Made by a program: the position numbers and the translations under genes. DNA of 64,000 bases from Hydrotalea sp. (GTDB lineage Bacteria > Bacteroidota > Bacteroidia > Chitinophagales > Chitinophagaceae), in assembly GCA_027364735.1 (NCBI GenBank), contig DAHXOT010000033.1, positions 62,001 to 126,000 on the forward strand, read 5' to 3'. Every line of letters starts with the position of its first letter. Within the stretch, counting starts at the first letter, position 1. The notes beneath the pieces are model-generated. The model worked only from the letters and a program-made list of their open reading frames with translations, had not been told where the DNA came from and did not search any database. Below, piece after piece: positions 9,507 through 18,787 of the stretch.

Positions 9507-11675
9507 ATGTTAATGCTAAAACGATTCCGATTATCTGGCTCGAGCCTATTGCTAATTGGCATTTGCCTTTTGGTTATTATTGCCGTGTTGTTATTAAATA
9601 TTGTTAATTCTCGCAATTTAGTTTCTTTAAAAAAATCTATCGATACCTTATCTAAAACAAACTCAACCGTTGAAATTTTACGCAACACCAATGAAGAATT
9701 ATTAATTGCCGAAAATCAGTACAGAATTTTTTTAAGTGGAGGAGATTCTTCTTATAAAAATAAATTCCTTCAACATATTAAAAATACTATTGCCAATTTA
9801 CACTCTATTGAAAATTCAGATGATAGCCTACGGGTGGCCAATATTTTAAGCGGACTTAATAAAAAAATGCAATTAGCAAATGCCATTGAACAACTGAATA
9901 ATTTATCCGATTCTATTACCTTGAACGTTAACAATGTAAATGTGCTAAACATTTATAAAAAGCCATTGCGTATTCAAAAAATTAAAACCAATATTCTTGC
10001 AAAATATTTTACTCAACAAACCGACACAGTAAAAGCTATAAAACAAAAAAAGACTTTTTTTAAAAAATTAGGAGCACTTTTTTCTAATAAAGATGATACC
10101 AAATATGCTTTGGTAAAAGGAGATACTTTAACTAATGCTGCGCTTGATAGTTCAAAAACCGAGTTAGCTACGGTATTAAATAATTTATCTACCGATATTC
10201 AAAGCTTTTATCAAGGCGTTATTAATAGAGAATTTGCCATTAGGCAACGGTTAAACAGCAACGAACGATTATTGGCAGAAACCAATCTTTCAATTATCAG
10301 TAATATCAGTTTAGCCACTAAAAGTGTTATTAAAAGAGAAGAAGCAGAAGATATAATTAGAAATAAAGGAGCTGTAGTAAATGCTATTAATGCACAACAA
10401 TCTATTCAAAACATTTCATGGGCATCATTTGCTATTATATTTTTAATTATTGTACTAATGATTTTTAATATTAGCAAAACCTTGCGGTACGAAAGAGAAA
10501 TGATTGAAGCAAAAGAAAGAGCAGAAAAATTGGCAATAACTAAAGCAAGATTTTTACATAATATGAGCCATGAAATTCGCTCTCCACTTACATCAATATT
10601 AGGATTTGCGGAGCAAGTTGAAAAAGATGAACAAAATGAAGAGAAGAAAAAATTTTTACAAGCAATACATACATCATCTACTCATTTAATGCAAACAGTA
10701 AATGATATTTTAGATTATTCTAAATTAGATGCCGGTAAAATGCTTTTAAGTAAAGTTCCATTTAATATTAATAATAGTATTGCAGAAGTAATTTTTGCCT
10801 TAAAAATTGTTGCCGAAAAAAAACAAATTCAATTGGCTTTTAATTCCCAAATTAAAAAAGAGCTTATTGTAAATGGAGATGATTTGCGACTAAAACAAAT
10901 TCTTTTTAATATTATAGGAAATGCCATTAAATTTACAGAGAAAGGAACTGTAACAGTTACAGCAAGTACTTTTAAAAAAGATGATGCAAGTATAGATTTG
11001 CATGTTGAAATAATGGATACAGGAATTGGTATTCCTAACAACCAGATAAACTTAATATTTGAAGAATTTGCACAAGCATCATCTAATCCTGCAAGTGGGA
11101 AGCGATCAATACGAGGAACGGGTTTGGGATTACCCATTTGTAAAATGCTAATTGAAATGCAAGGTGGAACTATTACAGTAGAAAGCGAAATTAATAAAGG
11201 ATCTTTATTTACATTTAATATACCTTATTCTGTGTCAGTAGAAAATACAAACATCGAAAATAATGCGCTACAGCAGTCAGATAAAATGGTTAATCATTTT
11301 TATCCAGGAAAAAAAGCTTTAGTTGTAGAAGATAATGAAATGAATATTATGTTACTTAAGCTGTTACTCAATAAATTCCATTTAAACTTTGATGTAGCAA
11401 AAGATGGAGATACAGCTTTAGAACTATTTCAAAACAATTCTTACGATTTAGTATTAACCGATATCAATATTCCAGGTTTAACCGGCGATAAATTGGCTAA
11501 AGAAATTCGCAATAATCACGATATAAATAAAGCTAAAGTGCCCATTGTGGCATTAACAGCCAGCGTAGTTAATGAAGATTTTGAATATTATTCTGCAACC
11601 GGTATTAACGATATTTTATTAAAACCTTTTAAAGAGGTAGAATTGCAAAATATGCTTAGTAAGTACCTATCCTAA
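9507..11675 (+). CDS. Membrane hybrid sensor histidine kinase with C-terminal receiver
   Basis: This is a sensor kinase for an unknown stimulus. Two membrane segments (about residues 11-32 and 304-321) enclose a roughly 270-residue periplasmic domain rich in Asn, Lys and Leu, likely helical. HisKA follows with the phospho-acceptor His355 ('NMSHEIRSP'). The ATPase domain has 'GNAIKFTEKG', 'DTGIGIP' and 'GTGLGLPI'. The C-terminal receiver has 'VVEDNEMN' and phospho-acceptor Asp near 652 ('LVLTDINIPG'). No Hpt or output domain is present, so it must pass phosphate to a separate partner or act within a phosphorelay. Confidence 0.93.
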   Translation: MLMLKRFRLSGSSLLLIGICLLVIIAVLLLNIVNSRNLVSLKKSIDTLSKTNSTVEILRNTNEELLIAENQYRIFLSGGDSSYKNKFLQHIKNTIANLHSIENSDDSLRVANILSGLNKKMQLANAIEQLNNLSDSITLNVNNVNVLNIYKKPLRIQKIKTNILAKYFTQQTDTVKAIKQKKTFFKKLGALFSNKDDTKYALVKGDTLTNAALDSSKTELATVLNNLSTDIQSFYQGVINREFAIRQRLNSNERLLAETNLSIISNISLATKSVIKREEAEDIIRNKGAVVNAINAQQSIQNISWASFAIIFLIIVLMIFNISKTLRYEREMIEAKERAEKLAITKARFLHNMSHEIRSPLTSILGFAEQVEKDEQNEEKKKFLQAIHTSSTHLMQTVNDILDYSKLDAGKMLLSKVPFNINNSIAEVIFALKIVAEKKQIQLAFNSQIKKELIVNGDDLRLKQILFNIIGNAIKFTEKGTVTVTASTFKKDDASIDLHVEIMDTGIGIPNNQINLIFEEFAQASSNPASGKRSIRGTGLGLPICKMLIEMQGGTITVESEINKGSLFTFNIPYSVSVENTNIENNALQQSDKMVNHFYPGKKALVVEDNEMNIMLLKLLLNKFHLNFDVAKDGDTALELFQNNSYDLVLTDINIPGLTGDKLAKEIRNNHDINKAKVPIVALTASVVNEDFEYYSATGINDILLKPFKEVELQNMLSKYLS

Positions 11676-11690
11676 CAATATTTCTACAAA

Positions 11691-11717
11691 AAAAGCTAAC
11701 CCAGAGGGTTAGCTTTT
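11691..11717. terminator. Bidirectional intrinsic terminator between the hybrid kinase gene and rpsT
   Basis: A perfect stem (GCTAACCC/GGGTTAGC with A/T extensions) and a 3-nt loop are flanked by A and T runs. It can end both the plus-strand kinase transcript and the minus-strand rpsT transcript. Confidence 0.88.
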
Positions 11718-11735
11718 AACAATCATTTATTAGTG

Positions 11736-11981
11736 TTAAGCCTTCTTTTTAGACAATTTACTTTTTAAATTCGCTGCTTTGTTTTTATGAATAACGCCAC
11801 GCTTAGCTAATTTATCAATCATCGAAACTACTTCTGGCAACTTTTCTCCATAAGTTTTTTCTTCACTGATAGTTTTTAAATCACGAATTGCGTTACGGGT
11901 AGTTTTACCGTAGTATTTATTCGATTCTCTGCGTTTTGCAGCTTGCCTTGCATCTTTTTTAGTAGCGGAATGATTTGCCAT
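11736..11981 (-). CDS. rpsT: 30S ribosomal protein S20
   Basis: S20 binds the 5' domain of 16S rRNA in the small subunit. The 81-residue, Lys/Arg-rich, all-helical sequence is typical: 'MANHSATKKDARQAAKRRE' at the start, then 'TRNAIRDLKT' and the C-terminal 'GVIHKNKAANLKSKLSKK'. It is monocistronic, with a clear promoter element upstream (12012-12019) and a strong terminator downstream. Confidence 0.97.
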   Translation of the reverse strand: MANHSATKKDARQAAKRRESNKYYGKTTRNAIRDLKTISEEKTYGEKLPEVVSMIDKLAKRGVIHKNKAANLKSKLSKKKA

Positions 11982-12011
11982 AATTGCTTTTTAAATCTAA
12001 ATTTCGGACGG

Positions 12012-12019
12012 CAAAGGTA
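12012..12019 (-). promoter_or_regulatory. -7 promoter element of rpsT (TACCTTTG)
   Basis: On the minus strand this reads TACCTTTG, a perfect TAnnTTTG match, 30 bases upstream of the rpsT ATG. No obvious TTG -33 element lies at the expected distance. Confidence 0.6.
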
Positions 12020-12189
12020 AGGGCATTATACTAAAATTGAAAATTTATGTGAATATTTTTTAAAATTATCTTATTTTTTAAAACTATCATCACTCAATTC
12101 TTCTTATAACGAAAGTATTTTTAGTGCATATTCTATCTTCAAACCACGATATTTGCAATTAATTCTAACAAGCTTTTCAATCAATATAC

Positions 12190-14928
12190 ATGAAGGATTT
12201 TTCTTACATCACTAATTCACATCCCAGTTTTATAGAAAATTTATATCAATCATTTATAAATGACCCTTCTTCTATCGATGAAGATCTAAAAAAGTTTTTC
12301 GAAGGATTTGATTTTGCCATTTCCAACAATGCAACTGCCGTATCCTATCAAAAAAATACCAATGAACCAGCTATAAATTGGCAGAAAGAAATAGCTGTTT
12401 ACCGATTAATTCTTGGTTATAGAAATAAAGGGCATTTAATTGCAAAAACGAATCCTATTAGAGAACGAAGAGATAGAAATGCGAATTTAGATATAACTTT
12501 TTTTGGATTATCGAATGAAGATTTAGATAAAATATTTTTTGCCGGTAATTTAGTTGGATTAAAAAATGCCACCTTACTGCAAATTATACAACATCTTACA
12601 AAATGCTATGCCAATCATGTAGGAATTGAATTTAAATATATTACCGATCATGCTAAAATAGAATGGTTAACTAACGAAATTGAAATTAATTTTCATCAGC
12701 CTATTTCAATTAATAAGAAAAAACGCATTCTCGAAAAATTGAATCAAGGGGTGATGTTTGAAAAATTTTTACACACTAAATATATTGGACAGAAGAGATT
12801 TTCTTTGGAAGGTGGTGAAACTACCATTGCTGCATTAGATGCAATAATAAATACTGCTGCAAATAACGAAGTACAAGAAGTAGTAATTGGTATGGCTCAT
12901 AGAGGAAGGTTAAATATATTGGCCAATATTATGGGAAAAACGTATGAGCAGATATTTAGCGAATTTGAAGGCACTGCTAAAGTAGATCAAACTATGGGTA
13001 GCGGCGATGTTAAATATCACATGGGTTTTGGTAGTGATATTGAAACGGTGGATGGTAAAAATATTCATCTTAAATTAATGCCTAACCCTTCTCATTTAGA
13101 AGCTGTAAACCCTGTAGTGCTTGGCTTTTCAAGAGCAAAAGCCGATGTTATGTATGAAAGTGATTTCGATAAAATTCTTCCAATATTAATTCATGGAGAT
13201 GCTTCTTTAGCCGGACAAGGAATAGTGTATGAAGTTTTGCAAATGTGCAATCTTCGAGGATATTATACCGGCGGTACTATTCACTTTGTAATTAATAATC
13301 AAATTGGATTTACTACCGATTTTGATGATGCCAGAAGTGCCGATTATTGTACTTCGGTTGCTGCAATGGTTCATGCACCTGTATTACATGTAAATGGCGA
13401 TGATGCAGAAGCAGTAATTAAATGTGCCGAAATTGCAACACACTATCGCCAAAAATTTAATGCAGATATTTTTATTGATATGGTTTGTTATCGGCGTCAT
13501 GGCCACAACGAGGGCGATGATCCAAAATATACTCAACCCCAATTGTATGCTTTAATAGAGAAACATCCTAACCCCAGAGAAGTGTATACCAATTATTTGT
13601 TGGAAAATGGAGAATCCGATGCAAAAGAATTGGCTAAAGAAATGGAAAAAAAGTTTTGGGCCGATTTGCAAGAGCGATTAGATGAAATAAAACAAAATCC
13701 GCTTCCCTATAAATATCAAGCACCCGAATTGGCATGGAAAAGTTTGCGTAGAGCTACTATAAACGATTTCAATTTTTCTCCCGATACTGCATTGCCGGAA
13801 TTGGAAATTAGAAAACTATTTAAAGGAATAATGTCTTGGCCCAACGATTTTAAGCCTTTAAAAAAGATAGAAAAATTGTTGCAAGAAAAAATAAAATTAT
13901 TAGAAAGTGAACAAAAAATAGATTGGGCAACAGCAGAATTATTAGCTTATGCCTCCATCATTACACAAGAAAAAATTGTACGGATGAGTGGGCAAGATGT
14001 GAAGCGTGGTACTTTTTCTCATCGGCACGCTATTATGCGTGATGAGCTTACAAATAAAGGGTATAATAGATTAAAAAATTTACAAGAGCAACAAGAAAAA
14101 TTTAGAATTTATAATTCTTTATTAAGCGAATATGCGGTTCTTGGTTTTGAATATGGCTATGCTTTGGCTAATCCCAATGCATTGGTATTGTGGGAAGCAC
14201 AGTTTGGAGATTTTAGTAATGGAGCACAAACCATGATTGACCAATTTATAGCGGCAGGCGAACAAAAATGGAATCGTATGAATGGATTAGTAATGCTATT
14301 ACCACATGGTTACGAAGGGCAAGGTCCCGAACACAGCAGCGCCAGGTTAGAAAGATTTTTGCAATTATGTGCCGAATTAAATATGGTAATAACCAATATT
14401 ACTACCGCCGCTAATTTATTTCATGTAATGAGAAGGCAATTAGCTTGGCCATTTAGAAAACCACTTATTAATTTTTCCCCAAAAGCATATCTGCGTTATC
14501 AGGGAAGCTATAGTAATATTGCAGATTTTACAACAGGAAAATTTCAGGAAGTAATTGATGATTTTTTTGTAAAAGATGCCGACAATGTGAAGAAGGTTTT
14601 ATTCTGTTCCGGTAAATTATATTTTGAATTAGCAGAAAAGCAAGCTCAAGAAAATGTAACCGATATAGCCATTATACGATTAGAGCAATTATATCCGCTT
14701 CCTCAAAAACAATTAGATGCATTGCATAAAAAGTATCATAAAGCAACATGGTTTTGGGTTCAAGAAGAGCCTTTGAATATGGGTGCAGCTTCTTTCTTAA
14801 AAATGAATTTGCAACATATCAATTTTGGTGTAATTAGTAGAAATGCAAGTGCTGCAACTGCTACCGGCTATGCAAAAATTCATGCTCAAGAGCAAAAAGA
14901 AATTATTGAAATGGCATTTGGAATTTAA
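12190..14928 (+). CDS. sucA: 2-oxoglutarate dehydrogenase E1 component
   Basis: SucA is the thiamine-diphosphate E1 subunit that decarboxylates 2-oxoglutarate in the TCA cycle. The N-terminus resembles the E2-binding segment of SucA ('SFIENLYQSFINDPSSID'). The core shows 'IGMAHRGRLNILANIMGK', 'GDASLAGQGIVYE', 'VINNQIGFTT' and 'YRRHGHNEGDDPKYTQP'. The 912-residue length is full size. sucB follows after 42 bases, so the pair forms an operon. The E3 gene (lpd) is not in this window. Confidence 0.97.
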   Translation: MKDFSYITNSHPSFIENLYQSFINDPSSIDEDLKKFFEGFDFAISNNATAVSYQKNTNEPAINWQKEIAVYRLILGYRNKGHLIAKTNPIRERRDRNANLDITFFGLSNEDLDKIFFAGNLVGLKNATLLQIIQHLTKCYANHVGIEFKYITDHAKIEWLTNEIEINFHQPISINKKKRILEKLNQGVMFEKFLHTKYIGQKRFSLEGGETTIAALDAIINTAANNEVQEVVIGMAHRGRLNILANIMGKTYEQIFSEFEGTAKVDQTMGSGDVKYHMGFGSDIETVDGKNIHLKLMPNPSHLEAVNPVVLGFSRAKADVMYESDFDKILPILIHGDASLAGQGIVYEVLQMCNLRGYYTGGTIHFVINNQIGFTTDFDDARSADYCTSVAAMVHAPVLHVNGDDAEAVIKCAEIATHYRQKFNADIFIDMVCYRRHGHNEGDDPKYTQPQLYALIEKHPNPREVYTNYLLENGESDAKELAKEMEKKFWADLQERLDEIKQNPLPYKYQAPELAWKSLRRATINDFNFSPDTALPELEIRKLFKGIMSWPNDFKPLKKIEKLLQEKIKLLESEQKIDWATAELLAYASIITQEKIVRMSGQDVKRGTFSHRHAIMRDELTNKGYNRLKNLQEQQEKFRIYNSLLSEYAVLGFEYGYALANPNALVLWEAQFGDFSNGAQTMIDQFIAAGEQKWNRMNGLVMLLPHGYEGQGPEHSSARLERFLQLCAELNMVITNITTAANLFHVMRRQLAWPFRKPLINFSPKAYLRYQGSYSNIADFTTGKFQEVIDDFFVKDADNVKKVLFCSGKLYFELAEKQAQENVTDIAIIRLEQLYPLPQKQLDALHKKYHKATWFWVQEEPLNMGAASFLKMNLQHINFGVISRNASAATATGYAKIHAQEQKEIIEMAFGI

Positions 14929-14970
14929 TTTGATAAAAATAAATAGTATCAAAAAAATTGAAATAAATAT

Positions 14971-16179
14971 ATGATAGATATTAAAGTTCCATCAGTTGGA
15001 GAATCCATCAGTGAAGTTACTTTATTGAAGTGGACAAAAAAGGAAGGTGACTATGTAGAGAGAGATGAAGTAATTGCTGAGTTGGAAAGCGAAAAAGCCA
15101 CTTTTGAAGTAAATGCAGAACAATCTGGCGTTTTAAAAACCTTAGCTTCAGAAGGCGATACCATTCTTATTGGAGCTGTATTTGCTGCTATTGATGAAAC
15201 TGCAGAGAAACCTGCTATAAGTGTAGTTGTTGAAAATGAAAACCAAGTAGAGGAGACCCCTAAAAAATCTAATATTGTTGTATCACACGAAGTGAAGGCA
15301 ACACCGGTTGCAAATGCAATTATTGCCGATAAGAAAATAGAAATAGAGGCAATTACACCATCGGGGTATGGTGGAAAAATAATGAAGAATGATGTTTTAC
15401 AAGCATTAAATCATCCGGGTAAAAAAGCATTTAATACAGAAGAATTATTTAGTAGAAATACGCGTAAAGAACGAATAAGTAATTTACGCAAAACTATTAG
15501 TCGCAGGTTAGTAGAGTCAAAAAATACTACAGCCATGCTTACAACATTTAATGAAGTAGATATGACTGCTATTATGGACATTAGAAAAAAGTATAAGGAT
15601 AAATTTAAAGAACAGCATCAAGTAAATCTTGGCTTCATGAGTTTCTTCACTAAAGCATGTGCCATTGCTTTAAGTGAATGGCCAAGCGTAAATGCGTATA
15701 TTGATGGAGATGAATTAATTTATCACGATTATGCCGATATTAGTATTGCTGTAAGTACGCCAAGAGGATTAACTGTTCCGGTAATTAGAAACGTTGAAAG
15801 TCTTTCTATGGCTGAAATTGAAAAAAAGGTAGTTGAACTTGCCAATAAAGCACGTGATAGTAAATTAACTGCCGAAGAGTTAACAGGTGGCACATTTACA
15901 ATTACCAATGGCGGTGTGTTTGGAAGTTTAATGAGCACGCCAATTATTAATATTCCACAAAGTGCAATTTTAGGAATGCATAAAATTCAGGACAGGCCAA
16001 TGGCTATTAATGGGAAAGTAGAAGTAAGACCAATGATGTATGTAGCATTGAGTTATGATCATAGAATTATTGATGGAAGAGAAAGTGTTAGTTTTTTAGT
16101 GAGAGTAAAAGAGTTATTAGAAAATCCTTCATTATTATTGTTTGGAAAAGATCCGGTAAAAGCATTGCTGGAATTATAA
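14971..16179 (+). CDS. sucB: 2-oxoglutarate dehydrogenase E2, dihydrolipoyl succinyltransferase
   Basis: SucB transfers the succinyl group to CoA in the 2-oxoglutarate dehydrogenase complex. The N-terminal lipoyl domain starts at '[13 protein letters not shown]'; the lipoylated Lys is in '[10 protein letters not shown]' near residue 43. An E3-binding segment is seen at '[19 protein letters not shown]' (residues 128-146). The catalytic domain ends with '[11 protein letters not shown]', which contains the active-site His and Asp. The 402-residue length is normal. It lies directly downstream of sucA and is closed by a terminator. Confidence 0.97.
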   Translation: MIDIKVPSVGESISEVTLLKWTKKEGDYVERDEVIAELESEKATFEVNAEQSGVLKTLASEGDTILIGAVFAAIDETAEKPAISVVVENENQVEETPKKSNIVVSHEVKATPVANAIIADKKIEIEAITPSGYGGKIMKNDVLQALNHPGKKAFNTEELFSRNTRKERISNLRKTISRRLVESKNTTAMLTTFNEVDMTAIMDIRKKYKDKFKEQHQVNLGFMSFFTKACAIALSEWPSVNAYIDGDELIYHDYADISIAVSTPRGLTVPVIRNVESLSMAEIEKKVVELANKARDSKLTAEELTGGTFTITNGGVFGSLMSTPIINIPQSAILGMHKIQDRPMAINGKVEVRPMMYVALSYDHRIIDGRESVSFLVRVKELLENPSLLLFGKDPVKALLEL

Positions 16180-16207
16180 TTTCAGATTGTACGAATAAAA
16201 ATGATTG

Positions 16208-16242
16208 ATAAGCTGCAATAGAATAAATTGCAGCTTATTTGT
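16208..16242 (+). terminator. Intrinsic terminator of sucAB
   Basis: A perfect 11-bp stem (ATAAGCTGCAA/TTGCAGCTTAT) with a 9-nt loop is followed by a T-rich stretch. It ends only about 14 bases before the start of the next gene. The 3' arm of the hairpin overlaps an in-frame TTG that is therefore unlikely to be a start codon. Confidence 0.8.
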
Positions 16243-16251
16243 TTTAATGGC

Positions 16252-17460
16252 ATGCGTTTTCAATCTTATTTTAATACAGCTATTAGTTTAATAAAAATGT
16301 ACGATGGCTCTGTTCCGTTGGTGCATTTTTTAAAACAATATTTTGCTCAGCATAAAAAACATGGATCGAAGGATAGGAAATTTATCAGCCATTTTTGTTA
16401 TTGTTATTATCGTTTAGGTCATGCTTTGAAAGAGTTATCTATCGAAGAAAAATTAAAAACCGCTCTGTTTCTTTGCAATAATGAAGCGGGCGATTTACAT
16501 ATTTTATTTGATGAAGATTGGCTGAATAATTGGAAAGATAATTTGCATAGCAGAATTGATTTTATACAAAAAAAATATTCTAATTTTTTAGTTGAAAATA
16601 TTTTTCCATGGAAGGTTGAATTGAGTAAAACTATTGATGCTAAAGCATTTGCTGCTTCTCATCTTATTCAGCCTAACTTGTTTTTGCGTATCAGGCCAAA
16701 TGCAGAAAAAATTGTTCCGCATAAACTAACCGAAGCCAATATTTCTTTTCAACAATTATCATCCTCATGTTTAGCATTGCCTAACACAACTAAAATTGAT
16801 AGTATTATAGATATAGATAATGAAGCAGTTGTACAAGACTATTCGTCTCAGCGAATTGAAGAATTTCTTCAACGCATAAAGTATTACTCATCACTTAAAA
16901 CCTCTGTTTGGGATTGTTGTGCAGCCAGTGGCGGTAAATCTATTTTAGTAAAAGATGTTTTGAATAATATAGAACTAACGGTAAGCGATATACGTTCTTC
17001 TATTCTACAAAATTTGAGAAAAAGATTTGAAAAAGCAGGAATAAAAAAGTATCATTCGTTTGTTGCAGATATTGCTACTTCAATATCTCATTTTCCACTT
17101 TCCGCATTTAATATGATACTTTGTGATGTGCCTTGCAGTGGAAGTGGAACATGGGGAAGAACACCGGAGCAATTGTATTTTTTTAATGAAGCTGCAATTC
17201 AGGAGTATGCGTTGTTGCAGAAAAAAATTATCAGCAATACTATTCCATATTTAAATAAAAACGGATTTTTTTTATACATTACTTGTTCTGTTTTTAAAAA
17301 AGAAAATGAAGAAAATGTAGCGTATATAAAAAGCCATTTCAATCTTGAATTAATAGAGCAAAAATTATTAGTTGGGTACGATAAAAAAGCCGATTCTATG
17401 TTTATGGCTTTGTTTAAAAATAGTAATGTTATTGATTCATCAATTCCTGAAATAAATTAA
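16252..17460 (+). CDS. RsmB/NOL1-NOP2-Sun family RNA (cytosine-C5) methyltransferase-like protein
   Basis: The family methylates cytosine C5 of rRNA or tRNA using SAM. The two catalytic motifs are present: 'CDVPCSGSGTWGRTPEQ' and 'YITCSVFKKENEENV', each with the expected cysteine. The SAM-binding motif reads 'DCCAASGGKS', with Ser in place of the usual Pro of AAPGGK. At 402 residues, with an N-terminal NusB-like helical part, it resembles RsmB more than short NOP2 proteins. I start at ATG 16252. Its 3' end overlaps the convergent CatA-like gene by 32 bases. The exact RNA target is unknown. Confidence 0.82.
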   Translation: MRFQSYFNTAISLIKMYDGSVPLVHFLKQYFAQHKKHGSKDRKFISHFCYCYYRLGHALKELSIEEKLKTALFLCNNEAGDLHILFDEDWLNNWKDNLHSRIDFIQKKYSNFLVENIFPWKVELSKTIDAKAFAASHLIQPNLFLRIRPNAEKIVPHKLTEANISFQQLSSSCLALPNTTKIDSIIDIDNEAVVQDYSSQRIEEFLQRIKYYSSLKTSVWDCCAASGGKSILVKDVLNNIELTVSDIRSSILQNLRKRFEKAGIKKYHSFVADIATSISHFPLSAFNMILCDVPCSGSGTWGRTPEQLYFFNEAAIQEYALLQKKIISNTIPYLNKNGFFLYITCSVFKKENEENVAYIKSHFNLELIEQKLLVGYDKKADSMFMALFKNSNVIDSSIPEIN

Positions 17461-18052
17461 TATATTCTCCTACGTGAAAGCCATCCATTAATGCATGATG
17501 TACATGTACGGACATTGGCATTGTTTTTTTAGCATTTATTTCAGTCATTTTTCCAAATGAAATTTTTGGAATGGAATCTTTAAATGAAAAGCTTCTGGCA
17601 TGAGATAATGCAGTAAAATTAATCCAAGGAATAGACGAATAATGAATTACATTTTCGCTGGTATTCATTGCTTCTAATCCTTCTGAGCATTGTACTCTTT
17701 CAATTTCTTTCTTGGCATTAATCTTAAATGTATCAAATGAAGCGTTATATACAATATTCGAAAAACCAAATGTTCCGTTAGGGCGATTAATTGTAGCCGA
17801 AGCATTAATAAATGAATGAATGATTACTTCTTCATTATCAATTCTGTATTTAAAAGGTTCAATTAAATTAGCTGCATGAATAGAATGAAATAAGTAGTAC
17901 AGAAAAAATGATTCCTGCATTTCTTTGGCTTTGTCATACGCAATAGTACAGTCGATAGTTGTACAAATTCCAAAAAAAGGTTCTTCGAATTGGTTAAAAA
18001 AATGAAAATGATCTTTTCTATTCCAGCTATCAATGTTTAATTTTTGTTTCAT
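17429..18052 (-). CDS. CatA-like (chloramphenicol acetyltransferase family) acyltransferase
   Basis: This belongs to the trimeric chloramphenicol O-acetyltransferase fold. Positive signals: the N-terminal 'IDSWNRKDHFHFF' (compare W.RKEHF in CatA), the middle 'SSIPWINFTALSHARSF' and the catalytic C-terminus 'VHVHHALMDGFHVGEYINLFQEL' (split here: HHALMDG at 185-191). The 207-residue length is typical. Its gene overlaps the HAD gene by 4 bases (ATGA) in the mnmA operon. Many chromosomal homologues in this phylum have unknown substrates, so resistance should not be assumed. Confidence 0.85.
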   Translation of the reverse strand: MKQKLNIDSWNRKDHFHFFNQFEEPFFGICTTIDCTIAYDKAKEMQESFFLYYLFHSIHAANLIEPFKYRIDNEEVIIHSFINASATINRPNGTFGFSNIVYNASFDTFKINAKKEIERVQCSEGLEAMNTSENVIHYSSIPWINFTALSHARSFSFKDSIPKISFGKMTEINAKKTMPMSVHVHHALMDGFHVGEYINLFQELMNQ

Positions 18053-18738
18053 GTAAGTAAGTAAGGTAGAATTTCTTTAATGTGTTGAATATGTTTAAAA
18101 TGCTCGTGTTGTATATGTAATTCAACTTTTTCTAAACTCCAGGTGGTGTGATAGGGAACATGAACACCATGCCCGCCAATATTTAGCACCGGCAATATAT
18201 CAGATTTAATAGAATTTCCAATCATCATAAATTCATTTGGTTCAATATCTAAGTGTGTAATTAATTGTAGATAATCGGATTCTGCTTTATCCGACATGAT
18301 TTCTATGTGGTGAAAATAATGTTCTAATCCCGATTTTTTTAATTTCCTTTCCTGATCTAATAAATCGCCTTTGGTGGCAACTACTAATTTATATTTTTCT
18401 TTTAGTGTTTGTAATACTTCTTCAACGCCTCCTAAAATTTCAATTGGTTTTTGCAATAATTCTTTTCCTAATAAAACTATTTTTTCAATAACCTCAATCG
18501 GAATAGCTTTATTCGATACTCTTAGTGCGGTTTCAATCATTGATAGTGTAAATCCTTTTACACCATAGCCATATAAATTAATATTTTGAATTTCGGTTTG
18601 CAGTAATTCTTTGGAGATAGAATGATGTGGCAAATAATCTTCTAATAAATTGCAGAATTTACTTTCTATTTCCTGAAAATAAGGCTCATTAATCCACAAT
18701 GTATCGTCTGCATCAAAGGCAATTACTTTAATAGACAT
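18049..18738 (-). CDS. HAD-superfamily hydrolase (phosphatase-like)
   Basis: This is a haloacid-dehalogenase type phosphohydrolase. Motif I is 'FDADDTLW' with nucleophile Asp9 and Asp11. Motif II/III features include 'VVATKGD' and a lysine in 'KKSGLEHYF'. Motif IV is 'MIGNSIKSDILPVLNIGGHGVHVP', a typical HAD acid motif. A helical cap lies between motifs I and II. The 229-residue length fits the YjjG/GPH-like subgroup. It sits 49 bases after mnmA and overlaps the downstream CatA-like gene. The substrate cannot be predicted. Confidence 0.87.
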   Translation of the reverse strand: MSIKVIAFDADDTLWINEPYFQEIESKFCNLLEDYLPHHSISKELLQTEIQNINLYGYGVKGFTLSMIETALRVSNKAIPIEVIEKIVLLGKELLQKPIEILGGVEEVLQTLKEKYKLVVATKGDLLDQERKLKKSGLEHYFHHIEIMSDKAESDYLQLITHLDIEPNEFMMIGNSIKSDILPVLNIGGHGVHVPYHTTWSLEKVELHIQHEHFKHIQHIKEILPYLLT

Positions 18739-18787
18739 AAATATTATTTAATAGTGTAAAGGATAATTATTAAAACGAAATAGATGC

